A DNA stretch of 64,000 bases from Atrina japonica. Taxonomy: Eukaryota > Mollusca > Bivalvia > Pterioida > Pinnidae. How positions within the stretch are numbered: the first letter of the stretch is position 1; each line of letters begins with the position of its first letter. The position numbers and the translations under genes are program-made. The notes beneath the pieces were generated by a model. It made no database searches. It saw only the letters and a list, made by a program, of their open reading frames with translations, and was not told where the DNA came from. This document shows, in pieces, positions 47,797-58,908 of this stretch. Location of the stretch: the NCBI GenBank assembly GCA_030159075.1, contig BROG01000026.1, forward strand, positions 12,501 through 76,500. The letters run 5' to 3'.

Positions 47797-47985
47797 AGTT
47801 GGAACCTGTCTTTAGAGACCATTCTCATAATAGACCACCTGTCTTGAGAGACCATATTTTGTTCTCTGGTCCATCTCTCTGTCTGCCCATCTGTCTATCT
47901 GTCCATCAATTTCTTTGTCTATTTGTCCATCCATCTGTCTGTCAGTCTGTTTATCTGTCTGTCCATCTGTCTGCATCAACAATGG
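47797..47985. repeat. Type III MITE left end followed by a TGTCTATC/TGTCCATC microsatellite
   Basis: ACAGTTGGAACCTGTCTTTA and ACCACCTGTCTTGAGAGACC are MITE sequence. CTGTCTATCTGTCCATC repeats follow for ~110 bp. Together they create a spurious 106-codon open frame. Confidence 0.7.
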
Positions 47986-48085
47986 GGTTTAGCTTTTGCC
48001 TTTTGTTCTGTTGTGAGTTTGTAATTACCTCTCAATTAACCTATATTGCCTTTTGTGGGTTCTTATTAATTCTTTTTTTTGTTAG

Positions 48086-48331
48086 TCAGTTCACATCAGT
48101 ACAGTTTATATGCCAGTGATTATTGGGGGATTTATGGTAACACTGGGAACCATGTATTCAGCATATTCTATGAGGCCTGTAATTAGGATAAAACTCTTTA
48201 GGTGTGGCATGTGGTCGTTATCATTATGTATTTTTATATTTGTCACTTTTACGTTGTTGTTGTTGTTGTTATTGATTCCAGTTTTATTTACAGGGGGTAT
48301 AATTTTAGCAGATTATGTGAACTATTTTTAA
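48086..48331 (+). CDS. Candidate terminal exon encoding two hydrophobic segments
   Basis: A pyrimidine-rich acceptor (TTCTTTTTTTTGTTAG) ends at 48085, and a frame in phase 0 then runs 81 codons to TAA at 48329-48331. The product starts SVHISTVYMPVIIGGFMVTL. A hydrophobic span lies at about residues 10-27, then a short charged loop with SMRPVIRIKLFRCG. A longer hydrophobic span follows (CIFIFVTFTLLLLLLLIPVL), and the end is IILADYVNYF. This would be a two-helix membrane hairpin. I recognise no family. T-rich DNA readily encodes hydrophobic frames by chance, phase 0 does not fit the phase-1 first exons, and the leucine run comes from a (GTT)n stretch. Low confidence. Confidence 0.25.
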   Translation, partial: SVHISTVYMPVIIGGFMVTLGTMYSAYSMRPVIRIKLFRCGMWSLSLCIFIFVTFTLLLLLLLIPVLFTGGIILADYVNYF

Positions 48332-49840
48332 AAACTGAATGGAACTGACCACTAACTTGCCTCTGAGGTAAAAATCTTCATGTGAAAAAAAAAAAATCTG
48401 AGCTTGTTTGAATGTCTTACCTGTGATAAGGAATTTAACTGCCTAGTTAGGACGTAATCATAATGACCCTGGAATGACATGAATTTTAATGTCAGTTTCG
48501 GACATTTATAGATCCATAGAGTTCACCTGTGACCAGGTACTCACAGAGATTGACAAGGACAGGTGTCTATTTCAGTAGTATTTTGTACAGATGTAATTAA
48601 GTGTTTAAATGTGTTTGGGATATCAATTTTCATAAGTGCAGAAAATGATGGAGGTGAAATATTTGTGAAACAATCCCAGGAATTTGGTGTCGGATCAGTA
48701 ATAGAATTTATTTCAGTTTTAAAATCAATCAATTATCAACTCCTAACTTATCATACAGCTGCTGGTGGAGAAAGAAAAAGTTTCCAGGAGTTTGTGAAAT
48801 ATATTTTTAAGGTTCAAATTGAAAATAATTGGTGATCAGATGAGGAAAAAAAATCAATGCAGTGCTGATTTTAAGTGCTTGGTTTCAGAAGATTTAAAGC
48901 TTAACTGGACACTATGTACAAGTGTGAAAAAATGTCACCTGAAACCATGTAATTGAAGATTTCAGAAATTTTGTATTGACATGAAGAATGTAAATTTCAA
49001 AAGGTATCAATTACTTCTTATGGGGATTAACATTTTCTCTCCGTCATAACTTTGTTTTTTTTTGGTCATGGTTAAAAACTCTTTATGTGTGGAAACAGAG
49101 CTAGCCTGGTGTTTTTTGGACCAAATAAAAATCTCTGATGAAGTCCTTTATATGATATATATATATATATACATTTGTATGTATTGGTGGATGTATGGAG
49201 AGGTAAATAAGGAGGCGTGTCAAAAGGAAAGCAACCAGGACTTTATTTACCCAGGTTATGCATCGGTAGTATTATTTCGTTGTCAGTGAATTTGGAATTA
49301 TAAAGAAATGCAACTGCTAGGAAAAGCTACAAAGTCACAAAATGTTCATACTCACCTTAGCTGATATACAGTAATGGAAATGTTTTTCTACACTGAATTA
49401 GTATTTTTTTCAGTGTTTTTTGAAAAAAGGTATTAATGAGCTATGCCATTTCATTAACACATAGGGACCATATTACAACACGAGGACTGGCAAGGACTGT
49501 GTCAAAATATTTAAAAGTTCATCCCTACAGCATGTAGACTTAATCATATTCAAAGGTTCATCTTGATGGGAAAATGTGATACAGATTTTAGGAAAAGAGG
49601 ACTTCTATTTAAAAGTGTGAGCTTGATGGCAAAATTTGGATACGTGATATAATGTTCAGCTATTGTGGCATTTCAACTACTATCAAGTTCCCAGAAAATA
49701 CTTGTATTGTTCATGTACACAAAGTGATAATTGATTGCACAATTGGAGTACTTAAAAAAGTAGTGGCCTAAAATTATTTTCAAAGCTACAAAATTTCAAC
49801 AAAATGTTTACAAAAATATCTGGATTTGTAGCAATTTTTT
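48332..49840. other. Noncoding, nothing recognised
   Basis: AT-rich with a short (AT)n near 49155. No supported exon or repeat. If exon C is real its distal promoter region may start here. Confidence 0.4.
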
Positions 49841-50090
49841 ATGTATGTATGGAGTGCTGGATCAATTCTTGTCGCTTTATTTTGAAAACTCAATGACACA
49901 TAAATGGAAGATCGCACGTCATTGGCATATTTCATATCGAAGAAAAAGTACAGGTCTCAGCCTATTGCTGGTTCCAGAATCTGATGTTTTCTCGAAACAA
50001 GAAAAAAAAGTTGTTGCTTTCAGTTATGATATTAGTAACTGATGTGGAACTAACAGCCAATCAACATTGCATTGAAAATTAGTTGTAACT
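49841..50090 (+). promoter_or_regulatory. Possible promoter/5' UTR of exon C
   Basis: CCAAT lies at 50057-50061 within CAGCCAATCA, ~30 bp before the ATG. The local sequence is less AT-rich, with CpG-containing words (GATCGCACGTCATTGGC, which holds an ACGTCA half-CRE-like core and an inverted CCAAT). This is suggestive of a promoter, but the start site is not defined. Confidence 0.35.
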
Positions 50091-50142
50091 ATGGCCAGTT
50101 TGTGGGAAGATATCGCGCTGGAATTAGCCTTCAGAGAAATTG
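50091..50142 (+). CDS. Candidate 5' coding exon C (alternative first exon)
   Basis: ATG 50091 sits in a strong context (A at -3, G at +4) and an in-frame TGA lies 18 bases upstream, so translation should start here. Seventeen codons, MASLWEDIALELAFREI, lead into a consensus donor ATTG|GTGAGT, cut after 50142 with one base G left (phase 1). The peptide would form an amphipathic acidic helix (WEDIALELAFREI). No signal sequence or known domain. It shares only the phase and leftover G with exons A and B, as expected for alternative N-termini. I cannot name the gene. The common acceptor exon would lie to the right of this window, as I found no convincing one after 50142. Confidence 0.55.
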
Positions 50143-50286
50143 GTGAGTTAACGAGATATGAATTCCCAATCAATCATTGGTTATACTCTCCAAATGGTAA
50201 AAAGGCCAAGAGCCTATGTATTGATTACTTTTACGTCAAAAATCACAATGCAACATGACCAAGGAATACTTTTTATCTTCATATCT

Positions 50287-50377
50287 TTAATTCATTCACT
50301 CTTAAAGACACACTTAGACTGGTCTATATCATTGCTGTATAGAAGAATCCATTGTTAAACAGGGGTTGATGAGTTAA
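50287..50377. mobile_element. TTAA-MITE copy
   Basis: TTAATTCATTCACTCTTAAA to AGGGGTTGATGAGTTAA, 91 bp. Confidence 0.85.
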
Positions 50378-50490
50378 TTGTTGTCCACCTGTGGTCTCTT
50401 CCCAGGTACATTGTAAATGGGTTCTCTCCTCCACCATTTAAAACTGCCATCTATATAACTGAAAAAAAAAAAATTTGAGTGTGGCATATA
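50378..50490 (+). mobile_element. SINE family 1, 3' half only
   Basis: Begins in the body (CCACCTGTGGTCTCTTCCCA) directly after the TTAA-MITE and ends AACTGAAAAAAAAAAAATTT then GAGTGTGGCATA. It is sandwiched between two TTAA-MITEs. Confidence 0.8.
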
Positions 50491-50499
50491 CCTATTACT

Positions 50500-50586
50500 T
50501 TAATCTATCACCCTAAGGATACATTTGGACTGGTTTAAGTCATTGATTTACAGAAGAGTCCATTGTTTTTTAGGGGTCGATAATTG
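50500..50586. mobile_element. TTAA-MITE copy (right end decayed)
   Basis: TTAATCTATCACCCTAAGGA to TTTTAGGGGTCGATAAT. The right TTAA is mutated. Confidence 0.75.
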
Positions 50587-50604
50587 ATCCTTCATCTGTT
50601 TGCC

Positions 50605-50900
50605 TTCCAATAAGTTTTTATACGCTGGTCTTTGACTGACGTATCATGGTATACTGTTGTCTGTCTGTCCGACTGTACATGTCTCGCAATAACTTGAGTT
50701 TGCCTTTACAAATCTTTTAATCATTTTTACACAATGTTTGGTTACACGAATAGACTTAGGAATCTTTGAATTTTTACAATTTTTACTTTTGCCATTAAAG
50801 AATGGGCATATTTTGCACTGTTGGCACAGTTTATTTTCACATTAATAATAACTTTTCAAAAACAGCTCGATATATGTTTAAACAAAATGGGTTAGGAAGT
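50605..50900 (+). repeat. Interspersed repeat with CTGTCTGTCCGAC
   Basis: GACGTATCATGGTATACTGT, TGTCTGTCTGTCCGACTGTA and CTCGCAATAACTTGAGTTTG are phrases typical of dispersed molluscan repeats, as far as I recall. No open frame. Boundaries approximate. Confidence 0.45.
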
Positions 50901-50911
50901 TTCTAGTGTGA

Positions 50912-51925
50912 CAGGACTTCACTGTGTTAGACAAAGTGTGACAGAGCTGGACTGTGTTAGACAAAGTGTGACAGGGCTCACTGTGTTAGACAAAGTGCAA
51001 CAGAGCTGCACTGTGTTAGACAAAGTATGACAGGGCTTCACTTAGTTAGACAAAGTGCGACAGAGCTGCACTGTGTTAGACAAAGTGTGACAGGGCTTCA
51101 CTGTGTTAGACAAAGTGCGACAGAGCTGCACTGTGTTAGACAAAGTGCGACAGAGCTGCACTGTGTTAGACAAAGTATGACAGGGTTTCACTTAGTTAGA
51201 CAAAGTGTGACAGAGCTGCTCTGTGTTAGACAAAGTGTGACAGGGCTTCACTGTGTTAGACAAAGTGTGATGGCATCACTGTGTTAGACAAAGTGTGACA
51301 AGGCTTCACTGTGTTAGACAAAGTGTGACAGAGCTGCTCTGTGTTAGACAAAGTGTGACAGGGCTTCACTGAGTTAGACAAAGTGCGACAGAGCTGCACT
51401 GTGTTAGACAAAGTGTGACAGAGCTGCACTGTCTTAGACAAAGTGTGACAAGGCTTCACTGAGTTAGACAAAGTGCGACAGAGCTGCACTGTGTTAGACA
51501 AAGTGTGACAGCTGCACTGTGTTAGACAAAGTGTGACAAGGCTTTACTGTGTTAGACAAAGTGCGACAGAGCTGCACTGTGTTAGACAAAGTGCAACAGA
51601 GCCGCACTGTGTTAGACAAAGTGCAACAGAGCTGCACTGTGTTAGACAAAGTGCAACAGAGCTGCACTGTGTTAGACAAAGTGCGACAAGGCTTCACTGT
51701 GTTAGACAAAGTGTGACAGGGCTAACTGTGTTAGACAAAGTGCAACAGAGCTGCACTGTGTTAGACAAAGTGTGACGACAGGGCTTCACTGTGTTAGACA
51801 AAGTGTGACAGGGCTCACTGTGTTAGACAAAGTGTGACGGCTTCACTGTGTTAGACAAAGTGTGACGTCTTCACTGTGTTAGACAAAGTGAGACAGGGCT
51901 TCACTGTGTTATACAAAGATTTTTA
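50912..51925. repeat. 30-bp minisatellite array (~1 kb)
   Basis: About 34 copies of CACTGTGTTAGACAAAGTGT then GACAGGGCTT, with two unit types (GGGCTTCA and GAGCTGCA) interleaved and a few shortened copies. There are no unique spacers between repeats, so it is not a CRISPR array. Open frames on both strands are due to the 10-codon period. Confidence 0.95.
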
Positions 51926-52835
51926 ATTTATGAGAAAACTTAAATTCAAATAAAACAAATAACTTAGACAAGAAGATCTTTTAGAACGTTTCTTGTTTTT
52001 GATAATGTATTTGAATACACATTTTATCATATTCTCGACTATATGCCAGGGGACAAAAATAATCATTGTGACGGCTTATATCACTTTAATATGTACTTAA
52101 GACTGGATAAACAGTAAAACATGTATGAACTCTTGCCAATCAACCATTTCATCACAGCATATATTGATTTACCTCCCTCCAGAAGAAGTATTATCTTTCC
52201 ATTGGTTTTGACACCCCCCCCCCCAAAAAAAAAATAAATAAATAGATAAATAAATAAAAATAAGAGACATAATATCCATACTGTGAGTACTTCATTCAGG
52301 GTAGAGGATATTGGTTTTTGTTTGTTTGTCTTTTTTCAGCAATATGGTTTCTGACAAAGAACTTCTAACAGATTAATTTCTTTTCCTTAAATTTTATGGT
52401 AACCATATTTGGCCTGAAGTTTCATGTTAGCCCTTTCACCCCTCAGCATCAAAGTGGTATGCTCTGTTCTATAGTTTTGGACCAGTCTATTATAATCTGT
52501 ACTGTTAGAAGGGTTACAATGTAGTTACATGTAGGTCTGGAAAAGATTTAACAATGGTCAGTAATTAGCAATATTTGATGGAGTTATGGAACTTTAAAAC
52601 AGCTTACTTCATTTTCCTTATAAAAGTCACCTGTCTACAACAGCTACTTTTGCCTGTTCCTTTGAGTGGTCTTTACTGACAAGTTTGACGTACATGTACG
52701 ATGTTGTTAAAAGTTAATCATGTATAGTTGGTCAAAAGGTCAAAATTTGTTATCTTTTTTTAATTGATTTTGAATTATATGTACTTTTATCTATTTTTCA
52801 ATTGCTGTATCATACCTTTAAAGTTCCTTTTTATA
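51926..52835. other. Noncoding, with fragments of dispersed repeats
   Basis: Contains a C/A-rich run near 52207-52245. A fragment near 52432-52520 (AGCCCTTTCACCCCTCAGCA, GGACCAGTCTATTATAATCT, GAAGGGTTAC) looks like an inverted-end element of another TTAAC..GTTAA type. A copy of the AATATTT..GGAACTT repeat lies at about 52569-52625. A strong acceptor-like TTTTTTCAG ends near 52340 but opens only nine codons. Confidence 0.45.
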
Positions 52836-53014
52836 CAGTAAAATCTACTTTAGTAAACACCTGTGTATAAAGACCATCTGCTCACAAAGACCATTTTTTG
52901 CTGTTGCCAATAGTACCATTTGTGTACAAATCAAGTTCTAAAGACCACCTCTCTATAAAGACGGGTTTTCTTGTGTACCTAAGGAGGTTATTAATACATG
53001 TTTCACTGTACAAA
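52836..53014. mobile_element. Type II MITE, full copy
   Basis: ACAGTAAAATCTACTTTAGT to CATGTTTCACTGTA, close to 45952-46128 along its length. Confidence 0.82.
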
Positions 53015-53408
53015 AATACCTTGTTTTTGGCATGTCTTACAATGTAGTACAAATAATATCATTTATCTTAAGAAATATTTGATATACCTTTAAATGATAC
53101 AATTTCAGATTGACCTGAATCATTATCATTCCATGATTCTGTAGTTATTGTTATGGGTCATTATATTTTTTGGTCTTGTTGATTTTTGTGGACAATACGG
53201 TAGCAAGTCATGTATACATTCAGATGCCATCTGGACGGAACACAGATACATAAAGAGATAGTACATGCTTATGCTACATTTCCCCTCAGGTGTCCGATTC
53301 AGATTTGTAATACCTGTGATCAAATACCTGTAATTTCACGTGGCCGAAGTGAGAAAAGATGTTCTACATAGAGGTATATAGAACATAGATAGTGGAGGAA
53401 AGACGTTC

Positions 53409-53512
53409 AGTAAAACTTTCATTAGTGACAACCTATGTAGAAAGACTATCTCCCTGTAGTGGTTTTGTTGTGTCCATAAGAGGGTCTTTATATACAAGTT
53501 TCACTGTATTTA
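53409..53512. mobile_element. Type II MITE, internally deleted copy
   Basis: CAGTAAAACTTTCATTAGTG to TATACAAGTTTCACTGTA, ~104 bp, lacking the centre. Confidence 0.78.
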
Positions 53513-53514
53513 CA

Positions 53515-53765
53515 GAGGGGGAATATGTCTTGTAAGACCTCGTGTCTTATGGGATCGTATTCTAAGAACAATTTGGTGAAGTAATCCTTTAAATAAAACC
53601 TGTCTTGTCCACAAGAACCAACAACACCAAAACAAAAATAAAAAAACAACAACACCAAAACAAAAAGCAAAAAAAATCAAGAGACCCAAGTAGGCATTAT
53701 TTACTTACCTGAGCACATCTACAAATATGGTAGGTGGAGTGGCCTCTCAAGACAAGATCCATGGA
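53515..53765. mobile_element. Type III MITE, disrupted
   Basis: GTCTTGTAAGACCTCGTGTC and AAACCTGTCTTGTCC on the left and GTGGCCTCTCAAGACAAGAT on the right, separated by an A/C-rich ACAACACCAAAACAAAAA stretch. Confidence 0.5.
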
Positions 53766-53899
53766 CTATATACCCTATGAAGCCATACCCCCCCTCCCCA
53801 AATACTTAATTATCGGTTTTTGTCAAAATTGCTCTAAATCAATGTACTTGTAGCTTAGTTGACTCATTACATACTTACCAATTCTATCCTTTCTGCACT

Positions 53900-54075
53900 A
53901 CTTGCAATGGTCTAGTGGTAGTAAGTGTATTTTAACTAACAAGAGGGCAGGTGGGGGAGGGGGTGTTAGGGGTGTGGTGGAGTTCCAGGTTTGATTTCTG
54001 ATACTGGATCATACTGAAGTAACCTTAACTAACGGTATTGACTGTTGCCTCACAGGAGCTTGGCATACAAAGTTA
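53900..54075 (+). mobile_element. Possible tRNA-derived SINE
   Basis: CTTGCAATGGTCTAGTGGTA resembles a tRNA A-box region and GTTCCAGGTTTGATTTCTGA a B box, split by a G-rich insertion. Highly degraded. Confidence 0.4.
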
Positions 54076-54408
54076 AAGTCAAGACTTAAAATAGATCAAA
54101 GGTAAAATTGTTCAAATTACTGTAATAAGAAATTTGCTCCAGGTATGATGTGCAGTTAGATGGATAGAGATGTAAACTGATTGATGAAGACATGCCAATG
54201 TAGTCTTTGTGTGGGATGAAGGAAACTTACTGTTACTAATCACATACACAAACAAAAGAATTTAATGAAAAAATGGAGTAATATTTGCACTGAATTCAAC
54301 AGGTATTTTCTTTTAGACTCAGCCAATGACATTTGGTAAAATGGAAATTCTGGTAAATTGATGTAAGGGAGATAACCTGAAGTTGTTTGATGAGCTTTAT
54401 ATATGATA

Positions 54409-55056
54409 GATCGGAGTAAGGTTTGAGTGGCATAAGAATATATCAAAGTGACATTAACAGATAATAGTGGCATAAGAATATCAGTGGCATTTACATTTAA
54501 AAAGTGGCATAAGAATATATCAAAGTGACATTAACAGATAATAGTGGCATAAGAATATCAGTGGCATTTACATTTAAAAAGTGGCATATAAGAATATATC
54601 AAAGTGGCATTTACATTCATAGTATTAACATATATAAATGTGGCATTTACATTTAACAAAGTGACATTTACATGTATATCAGTGGCATTTACATTTAACA
54701 AAGTGACATTTACATGTATATCAGTGGCAATTGAATATGTATCAAAGTAGAATAAGAATATATCAATGTGGCATTTGAATATATGTCAATATCTTAGTAT
54801 ATATATCAAAGTGGCATTTAAATATATCAAAAAAGTATGAGTATATATCAAAGTGGCATTTCAGTATATATCAAAGTGGCATTTGAGTATTTGTCAAAGT
54901 GGCATTTCAGTATATATCAAAGTGGCATTTGAGTATTTGTCAAAGTGGCATTTGAGTATATATCAAAGTGGCATTTGAGTATATATCAAAGTGGCATTTG
55001 AGTATATATATGTGTATCATAGTGGCATTTGAGTATATATCAAAGTGGCATACTTA
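54409..55056. repeat. ~23-bp array of GTGGCATTT / ATATATCAAA units
   Basis: Units such as AGTGGCATTTGAGTATATATC and AAAGTGGCATAAGAATATATC. An ~78-bp higher-order block is directly duplicated at about 54425-54580. It ends just before a SINE. Confidence 0.9.
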
Positions 55057-55094
55057 GTCAATAGTCTATATACTATTTGTATGATTTCAGCTAC

Positions 55095-55375
55095 ACAAGG
55101 GGCCTCTGTGGCAGAATGGTTAGAGCATTACACCTTAAACCATGGAGTCTCTCCAGCTCTAATCAGTGCAAGTTCGAGCCAGACACAAGAACCTAAACTG
55201 ATCTTGCGAGAAAGTGTCAGTTTACTTGCAGAAGGCCCTTGATCCCTTTCTGGGTATATTGTACCCAGGCTTTTTTTTTCACCGTTAAAAACTGGCTGCT
55301 ACCATATACATGTACATGTAACTGAAAAATTGTCCAATGTGTTGTCAAGCACAATGTAAAAAAATCAACAACTTA
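55095..55375 (+). mobile_element. SINE family 1, full-length copy
   Basis: AAGGGGCCTCTGTGGCAGAA and TGGTTAGAGCATTACACC (A box region), GCAAGTTCGAGCC (B box), then GATCTTGCGAGAAAGTGTCA, TTTACTTGCAGAAGGCCC and AACTGAAAAATTGTCCAATG. Confidence 0.85.
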
Positions 55376-55390
55376 TTTTGATGCTACAAC

Positions 55391-55502
55391 TGCAGTAAAG
55401 CCTGCTTTAGTAAACACCTGTGTATAAAGACCATCTCTCTATTAAGCCCGGTTTACTTGTGTTCCTAAGGAGGTTGTTATATACAAGTTTCACTGTATTT
55501 AG
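55391..55502. mobile_element. Type II MITE, shortened copy
   Basis: GCAGTAAAGCCTGCTTTAGT to TATACAAGTTTCACTGTA, ~112 bp. Confidence 0.78.
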
Positions 55503-55825
55503 TTTGACTTTCTAAGTGATACATGAGATCTTTATTTGTGACACTTTTCATTTTCGACCAAGTCTATATTGCTCAGGTACATGGAACTGCCTTGTGATGG
55601 ATCGTTTTGTCACATGCTGGGACAAACAACTTGCACTGAATATATTTTCATCACAAACTTGTCATTTGCAGTAGTCTCTAAATTTTGTTTACAGAAATTT
55701 GCATTTTTGTATCCCACTGGGCATTCTAGTACATTCAATAGACACAGTGACGACATGTCTTCACATATCTCCTCTAGAAATCTTTATGAGTAGTTAATTC
55801 ACCTACCCATAGGTATTGGTGTCAG

Positions 55826-56060
55826 TGTAAAGGAAAGATGAACTTGCAACCAGCATCATGTCCATAATGCTAAGAGAAGTTGGGGAAAAATATTAAAGGG
55901 GCTCTTTTGGCATATTAGGAAAGTTGAACTTATTGCTGATATCATGAATATACTCTTAGAAAAAAGTTGGGGAAAATATCAAAGGGGCTCTTTTGGCATA
56001 TTAGGAAAGTTGAACTTATTGCTGACATCATGACCACACTCCTAAAAAAAAGGTGAGGAG
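55826..56060. repeat. ~85-bp tandem duplication
   Basis: AAAGGGGCTCTTTTGGCATA and TTAGGAAAGTTGAACTTATT, GCTGATATCATGA repeat twice with a third diverged copy upstream (AAGATGAACTTGCAACCAGC). Confidence 0.8.
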
Positions 56061-56065
56061 AAATA

Positions 56066-56156
56066 TTAACTCATTGACCCCTGAAAATTAATGGACTCTT
56101 CTGTAAATCAACGATGACAATCAGTCCAAATGTGTCTTTAGGGGTGAATGAGTTAA
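56066..56156. mobile_element. TTAA-MITE copy
   Basis: TTAACTCATTGACCCCTGAA to AGGGGTGAATGAGTTAA, 91 bp, well-preserved termini. Confidence 0.88.
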
Positions 56157-56504
56157 TGAGTCTCTTTTACAATATCAGTGAAGATGAACTTGTGTCAATA
56201 AACTCTTCAGAACATTTATAAAAAACAACAAATTTCATATATAAAAGTTATTTTTTATTTTTCTTTTTTTTTTTTTTTTTTTTTTTTTTTCGACTGAAAA
56301 ATATATCATTATTTCACTTTAAAAAATTGCTTCTCCTGTTAAGAAACCCTATCGCAAAATGCTATTTTAGGGTCTCATGTCTTGGGTAAAAAAATTACAT
56401 ACATTATTGGTATTTTAGTTTCACATTTATATATAGTCTGTGTAGTTAAGTAGTAACCTTTGAACATTAAAAGAACTGACAAGAAAACACAACTGACAAA
56501 AAAA

Positions 56505-56630
56505 TAAACATTTTATGCCACACTCAACAATTTTTCAGTAATATGGTGGTGGCCAGTCCTTTATGGTGGGGGGGGGAGGTGCAGCTCGATCGCAGTGTAC
56601 CTGGGAAGAGACCATTGGTCATTTTTGTTA
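56505..56630 (-). mobile_element. SINE family 1, antisense 3' half
   Basis: On the + strand: GCCACACTCAACAATTTTTC, AGTAATATGGTGGTGGCCAG, TACCTGGGAAGAGACCATTG. The tRNA head is absent. A pure T run lies ~240 bp before it (56266-56291). Confidence 0.78.
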
Positions 56631-56999
56631 GGAGATGTGTGCTTAATTTTGTGGTGTACTGTACATATACTGCCCTGGAAAATTTCAGAAGCCACTGTAG
56701 TAACGCTGATGAACTTTCATTGATTCTATAGTTCTTTTATGGGTATATGGGATATCTATTTTTCTCCTAGTGTATAACAAATTAATTACACTCTCAGCTT
56801 TCTTTAAAGGTTTCAGTACAAAATTACATAGTCTCCTGTTACTATATATTGTCATTCCACATCTGCATGCCTGGATCTATTAAAGTGCTCTGATGTAATT
56901 TGAAATCATTATGACCTTGGAAATGTGTAGGTAATTTTCAGGTAGGTTAAAAGACAAGCAATTCTTATAAAAGAATTATTCATATTGGTATCAGTATGT

Positions 57000-57247
57000 G
57001 TTGACTTAAGGACAGTGACGGTGATGGAATTTGTAGATCATTGCCCCTAATATGGATCATCCGTCAATATGACATATTCGACTGGATACCTGGTAAAGTG
57101 GACCGTGACCGTGAGCTTGTGTAATTAGGGCGATAATTGTTTTAAATACGATCTGTGCCAAACTTCCTCCAATGTTTCTTGTAAAAGGATTTTGAAAGTA
57201 CACGAAAAAAAGTCATCGGTTAATTTGTATTTTTTGTCATCTGTCAG
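57000..57247 (+). other. Possible noncoding exon ending in a strong donor
   Basis: CATCTGTCAG|GTAAGTTCG at 57247 is as good a donor as those of the three coding exons. No ATG-led frame enters it in phase 1, and frames upstream are closed. If used, it would be an untranslated first exon. Evidence is the splice motif alone. Confidence 0.2.
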
Positions 57248-58671
57248 GTAAGTTCGTTGGAGTGTGTCGATATTTTCGTTAAGAAGGATGTGTACTCAAG
57301 GACTATTTATCTCTTTGTATTGTGCAGACATTGACTAGTGGATTGTTTTGAACTTAACAATTTATGGAACACTGTCTGTGTTAGTTCTTGTCGTAAACAA
57401 AAGAGTTTTTACCCCCGATGTTCAAAATCTGATGGTTCCTAAGGAGTAATATATCTAATGGGTGTCACAGATTGATTCTGCATCATTCAATCTTAAATCA
57501 TTGGATTAAAAGTGATTTGAGACCTTGAATACATCAAAGGAAATACAGTCTTAAGGTTTGTTTAACAAGCATTGTTGTTGTTCTTTTTCTACATGTAAAA
57601 TTGTGTCATATGTAAATTATTTTCAGTTACGTATATGCATTACACATACAAACAAAGGTGCATCATGTTTTAAAGAAATGGTGTAATTATTAAGGTATCC
57701 CTTGTACAAAGGGTCTACATTTTATGCCTGGTAAGGTATTAATAATCATCACATTCTATGAGACTTGACAGTGTATGTTCCATGACAGACATATATTTAG
57801 GGACCAAATATTAAAGGGGCCCCGAAGAGATATTGCACCTCGGAGTTTTCAGTTACTTGTCAAAACACTAATATTCTGAGTTAATCTCCATGACAACTGT
57901 TAACCATATTTGTTGTTATTGTTTCATGATTCCTATACAATAATCATAAAATCATAGGAATTAACATCAAATACATATCTATCACCTAAAGAAAACTTAT
58001 TTTACAATATTTTGACAAAATAATTTTTTTTTTTTTTTGAAAAGACTTTGATGGGAATTTCCAAATTTATCTTACTAATTTATGCAACAGATGCAACAGA
58101 TAATGTAAGGGCTATGCAAGAATATTTTTACTGCAGATAATACATTATAGATCAAAGTGACTCATTCGTGGGATTTTCAATATTTACGAAAGTTTAAATA
58201 ATATATTTTCTTCACCTTTGTTATGGGCATAGTATAAATATTGTTTTTAGGCCTGCCAGATTCATATTAGGGAGAGGACATCTTGTTTTTGCTTCCTTTG
58301 TATTTTTTATCTGGTTGGAACATTCCATTAAATACCTGTATTTAGCTGTGTTTACCCCCAACAATTATATCAATTTTTTTTTTTTTTACTTTTGCTATTT
58401 GTACTTGATGTACAGTAGCAAATATGTGTACTTAGAGCTAAACACAGGCATAAACATCTTATATTCCCACATATTTTGTGAAAATCAGGTCTGCCACTTT
58501 ACTTGCAAAGGGTAGGTGGTTTCTTCTCAGATACATCTTGCTCACCATTCACTCAGTTTTACAATTAGATGAGATGTATCATTAAATCATTTTACCACAT
58601 TCGTTTCTCAAATTGGAATTTTTGGAGTTTGAACTTGAACTCTGGGAATTTTTCATTATCATTTTTATTTC
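57248..58671. other. Noncoding, nothing recognised
   Basis: Contains a T run near 58026-58040 and a second near 58374-58386. No supported exon or repeat. Confidence 0.4.
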
Positions 58672-58908
58672 ACACCACACACTGCAATTTTTAAGTTATA
58701 TGGTGGCAACCTGTTTTTAATGGTGGAGGAGAGGAACATTTTATGATGTACCTGGGAAGAGACCACCAGCCATCCTCAAGTTAACTGGGTAGCTTTCTCA
58801 CATAAATCAGAGGTTCCAGTGGTGCTTGAACCTGCACTGACCAGAATTAAGACTTCATGGTTCAAAACATAATGCTCTAACCACTCGTCCATGGAGACCC
58901 TCAACATA
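58672..58908 (-). mobile_element. SINE family 1, antisense full-length copy
   Basis: On the + strand: CACACTGCAATTTTTAAGTT (tail), ACCTGGGAAGAGACCACCAG, CTTTCTCACATAAATCAGAG, CTTGAACCTGCACTGACC (antisense B box), then ATGCTCTAACCACTCGTCCA and TGGAGACCC (antisense A box). Confidence 0.88.

Noticed and set aside
47799..48119. 106-codon open frame
   Set aside because: Composed of a MITE end and a TGTCTATC microsatellite.
50912..51925. CRISPR-like regularly spaced 30-bp repeats
   Set aside because: There are no unique spacers. The repeats are contiguous and the genome is eukaryotic.
53699..53760. Minus-strand exon with donor GTAAGT at about 53706
   Set aside because: The presumed exon is MITE sequence and has no supporting frame.
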